The notes beneath the pieces are model-generated. The model saw nothing but the letters and a program-made list of their open reading frames with translations. It searched no databases and was not told where the DNA came from. Of a DNA stretch of 64,000 nt, positions 60,849 to 64,000 are shown piece by piece (the stretch's first letter is position 1; each line of letters opens with the position of its first letter). Source of the DNA: Symsagittifera roscoffensis (Eukaryota; Xenacoelomorpha; Acoela; Convolutidae); contig NC_087062.1 in the NCBI RefSeq assembly GCF_963678635.1, forward strand, positions 92,479,845 through 92,543,844. Reading direction: 5' to 3'. The translations under genes and the position numbers were made by a program.

Positions 60849-63800
60849 TTACATCTGCAACTCTATGACGAATCTCATTCGTACTTGGCTCTCTTTGTAC
60901 ACTAAGTACTCGCTCTGAGAGAAGCTGCTGCTTATCGGCCTCCGAACCGGCTTACCACAAGGAACTATTACCTCGTGTTTTCCCAACTTCACCTTCTTTT
61001 CCTTAGTCTCGTCCGGTTCAAATTGACCTTTCGCTAACACACTGTCGTAACCATTTGGCGCCGCCACCAAAGAACCGTTATTTTCAAAAATCTCTTTCGG
61101 TTTTCCGAGCGCAACTTCGCTCAGAAACATGATTCCAGTGCCGTCACTCGTTCTCCCGGTGTAAAAATAGGACTTGCCGTTTTCGGAGGCAAAGTAAATT
61201 CCGCGGCCCACTCGACCACCCGAATGGGGCATGATCCGAAGACCCGACTTGAGAATTGCGGCGACGACTGCCGGCGACGTCCCGTGCCAGAGTAACTTTC
61301 GATACTTCAGATCTTTGTGGGCGTCGAATCGCTCGTCCTCGCCCTCTCGATGCATCTCATAGATGTTCTTGATCTTAGGGCTAGTGAAGGAAGGTTTCGT
61401 ATTTTGGAAGAACTCCTCGATGATTTTGTAGTTGGCGTCACTTGGTTTCAGCGTCTTCAGCTTGCATTTGAGGGACTCGTATTTTATGTCTAATGGGTGC
61501 AGTTCTGACTTAACTTCTTGCTGTTCTTGGGCTTTTTTCATTTCTTGGGCTTCTTGAATGTCACCTACAAATGAGAACAAAAATAGCTGGTTACTATGCA
61601 AGTTGCACAGAATGTTCCAGCCACGTTCGCTTTTCAGTTTAAAAAAAATTTTAAAAAATTTAAAACTTTTTGGTATTTTTTGTCAGAAAGAGAGGGATAT
61701 GTCAAACTAGGCTCCCCGTAACTCCTATCCCGCCTGCGAGCACTTTCGTAGTTTTACATAAAATTCCGTGAAAAGCCAAAAACTCCTTTTTTCTTGTTTC
61801 AATAAGAAAGAGCGGGCGATAAAAGACATCTGCTCCATAAACTAGTTTCCGATAAATCCTGTACCGTAGTGATTATTACTAGGTTATGTTGAGGTTTTGT
61901 TATAATGTAAAAAATGCACTTGTCAATTTTCAGGTCAGAAGCATCAAAAAGGCAGAATTAGTTATTAATTTATAACGACCAGATAGAGAAAATTGATAAC
62001 TCACCGAGGACTAGAAGCATATCCAGTTTTTCTCTAAGGGCGTCTCTGGATCCGATTGTCGGGGGTACATTCCTCCCGAAGTAGTGGGGGATAACGGTGT
62101 AGAATTTACTGCTCAAATCCTGCAACGTAGTCGAGGGCTTGTTCGCTTTCAATGCTAAGTCGATCTCATCTGCAAATTAGGATAAAACTCCTCTTTAAAA
62201 ACAAAATTAATTTTCAAAGTTACTGTGCAGTAGCTATTCAATGTCGTAACGGTGTGAGTGGCGAAAAAAATTCTCAAAAATCTAAATGGAAAATTATTAC
62301 AGCAAACAGAAAACGAAATGCCACCGAAACCGGAAGCTATGATTTAAAAAACGCCCATACTGATCGAACTCCGAGCAAAAAAAAACTTTTTTCAAACTAC
62401 TTCGCTTAATTCTTATTTTATTTCCAGATTTTAGCAGACTTTGAATAGCTGCTATTTTACCTATTACCAAAAAAAAAATTACTGTCACACGATAAAACCA
62501 TTGGAGTGTTCTGTTGTACAATTGCTTTGCTATGCTATAAAGTTAATAAAGTTATTTGTTATGCAATTGATCATTGATCTATTATGCAACTGCTCACCTA
62601 GCACAGCGAATCCCTTGGCAATCTGGGGTTTGCTGAGTTTCCCAAGGGGCATACGGTTCACATTCAGCTGCAGTTTAGTCATCTGCTGTTTGAACATGTC
62701 ATTGTCGAAGATCATCTGCACCAGGCTCTGAAGTGGTTTGTCCAGCGAACACTGGCGCGTCAGCTGAACCCGAAAACCAGATACAATTTAAACACGCATT
62801 AAATTTTTGAAAGTTCACAATGTTGTGAGGTTTTAAAATGCAATTGATTAGTTAGCTCTGAAACAGAGCGTCCTTAAACCAAAAACTTCAAAAAAAAGTA
62901 TCACGAAATAATTCTGAAGATCAAAAATGCAGTTCAATATTTCGGGAATCATCAAAATAAAAAATCTAAAAATTTGTCACACTGTTAGGGACAATGTTCA
63001 AAATACGTTTTTAATTTTTAAAATCTTAAGCGTCTCAATTGATACGGCAAAACGATTACCTTTGGTTTGGAGCTTCCCGCCTTCGGCTTTTCTTCATTTT
63101 CGACCTCCGTCTGTTGGACTTCGTCCTCTTCTTCCTCGTCGCCCATCTCAATCAGAGTGTACTTGCCACTCTGGGGCTGGAAGTTGTCCTTGTTGGCCCA
63201 CTTGTTCTTAGTTTTGTCCTGGAACTTCTTCTCAAAGTTGCTCTTCGCTGAGTCCACGTCTCCGAAGGGACCCTGCATCGAATTCATTCCTTGCTCCCCC
63301 ACTCGGCCCCATCTGAAAATTAAGCAAACTTAGAGGACCCTTTTTTCTAGTAACTAGCCTTGTTAACAATTAAGTAAGAAAAAACAACTCGTTTGTACTC
63401 ATATAAGCACTTTTTATACATCTTCATGTAATTGTTTTAGGTTCGAAAGTGGAAATTTATGAAGATTGCAGAAACTGAACTATTTTTAAAAGTGTCAGAG
63501 ATCGTAGCTTCATCGTTGAAATGAGAGGAAGTAATTTAGGAGTTTAAGAATATACCTGTTGAACACAAAGAACTCTTTAGCACCCACAGTTCTCTCAAGC
63601 AGTTGGATCACGTAGAATTTGTTGTTGTTGTGGCCTATATTTGTCTGATTCAACATGCAGTCATAGTCCTCGTAGACTTGGACGTTCTGTTCCGTGACAT
63701 ACTTGTCACTTTTTCGGTTACTCCTCTTACTCGAGCCCTTACTGAGGGCTTTTGCAGCCGCTTTTATATCCGCTTTCACGCTGTCTTTTTTAGCTAACTT

Positions 63801-63851
63801 GGCGGGCTTGGAAGCCGCTTTTTTGACCGGTAATTTTCGTTTGGGAGGCAT
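60849..63851 (-). CDS. PARP3: Poly(ADP-ribose) polymerase 3
   Basis: Five exons on the minus strand: 63851-63556, 63312-63060, 62763-62598, 62169-62005 and 61564-60849. They join in frame to 531 aa, close to vertebrate PARP3 (about 530-540). All introns are GT-AG with phases 2, 0, 1, 1. The order is a basic Lys/Ala-rich N-terminus (1-55), the WGR domain (YEDYDCMLNQTNI..NNNKFYVIQLL, then WGRVGEQG across the first splice), the helical regulatory domain (MPLGKLSKPQIAKGF; FYTVIPHYFG; DMLLVLGDI) and the ADP-ribosyltransferase domain from about 315. The H-Y-E triad is complete: H387 (LLWHGT), Y417 (GIYFAS) and E512 (SEYLVY). The NAD-pocket sequence SGLRIMPHSGGRVGRGIYF is family-typical. PARP3 mono-ADP-ribosylates proteins at DNA breaks and aids end joining in the nucleus. 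The first ATG follows an in-frame GTG; no other start is close. Confidence 0.96.
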
Positions 63852-64000
63852 CACCTAAACATTTTTGCGAAGCTAGAAACATCACCAGAAGAATTTATTC
63901 AAACATTTCGAATCTAATTCGCATTTTCACAATCGATATATTTGCCAACAATTATTTTACTTTACAGGAAAAAAATGTTGCGCATCCAGAAAAATTAAAA

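Overview
This window is nuclear DNA from a ciliated animal. It is AT-rich, dense in poly-A/T and repeats, and its genes have GT-AG introns. The protein matches are animal ones: PARP3, a CFAP97D-type axonemal protein, a UPF0728 (C10orf53-like) protein, a divergent Rab-like GTPase and metazoan non-LTR retrotransposons. I cannot name the species. An AT-rich marine invertebrate, such as a tunicate or cnidarian, would fit. One 200-base N gap (47258-47457) shows that this is a draft assembly.

Layout. 0.3-10.5 kb: two blocks, each a fragment of the CFAP97D gene, a spacer and copies of a ~1.17 kb satellite (two copies in the first block, four in the second). 10.5-27.2 kb: diverged relatives of the same repeat domain, including a 3.83 kb unit present twice in near-perfect tandem (14760-22418). 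It also holds wrecked minus-strand LINE pieces, namely an endonuclease fragment at 22.4-22.9 kb and reverse-transcriptase tails in both tandem copies. 27.2-30.1 kb: a larger minus-strand non-LTR element with a PHD-like finger, a YLDD reverse transcriptase and a C-terminal zinc knuckle plus restriction-like endonuclease, broken by frameshifts. 30.8-31.1 kb: a minisatellite. 31.1-32.1 kb: a decayed minus-strand coding region of unknown family, with a relative at 24.75-26.1 kb.

32.35-36.86 kb: an intact five-exon CFAP97D gene (207 aa), the source of the fragments at the left end. 37-45 kb: intergenic repeats. 45.09 kb: first exon of a UPF0728 protein whose last exon I could not find. 48.98-54.10 kb: a three-exon Rab-like GTPase (197 aa) whose 4.3 kb first intron holds a ~1.13 kb fold-back element and a smaller MITE-like element. 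56.65-57.08 kb: a possible two-exon gene of unknown function. 57-60.7 kb: short tandem and hairpin repeats. 63.85-60.85 kb (minus): a complete five-exon PARP3 gene (531 aa).

The cellular genes are not an operon and show no shared pathway, although CFAP97D is ciliary and PARP3 acts in DNA-break repair. All exon joins given here were chosen by matching intron phase, splice sites and family similarity read by eye. No database search was run.
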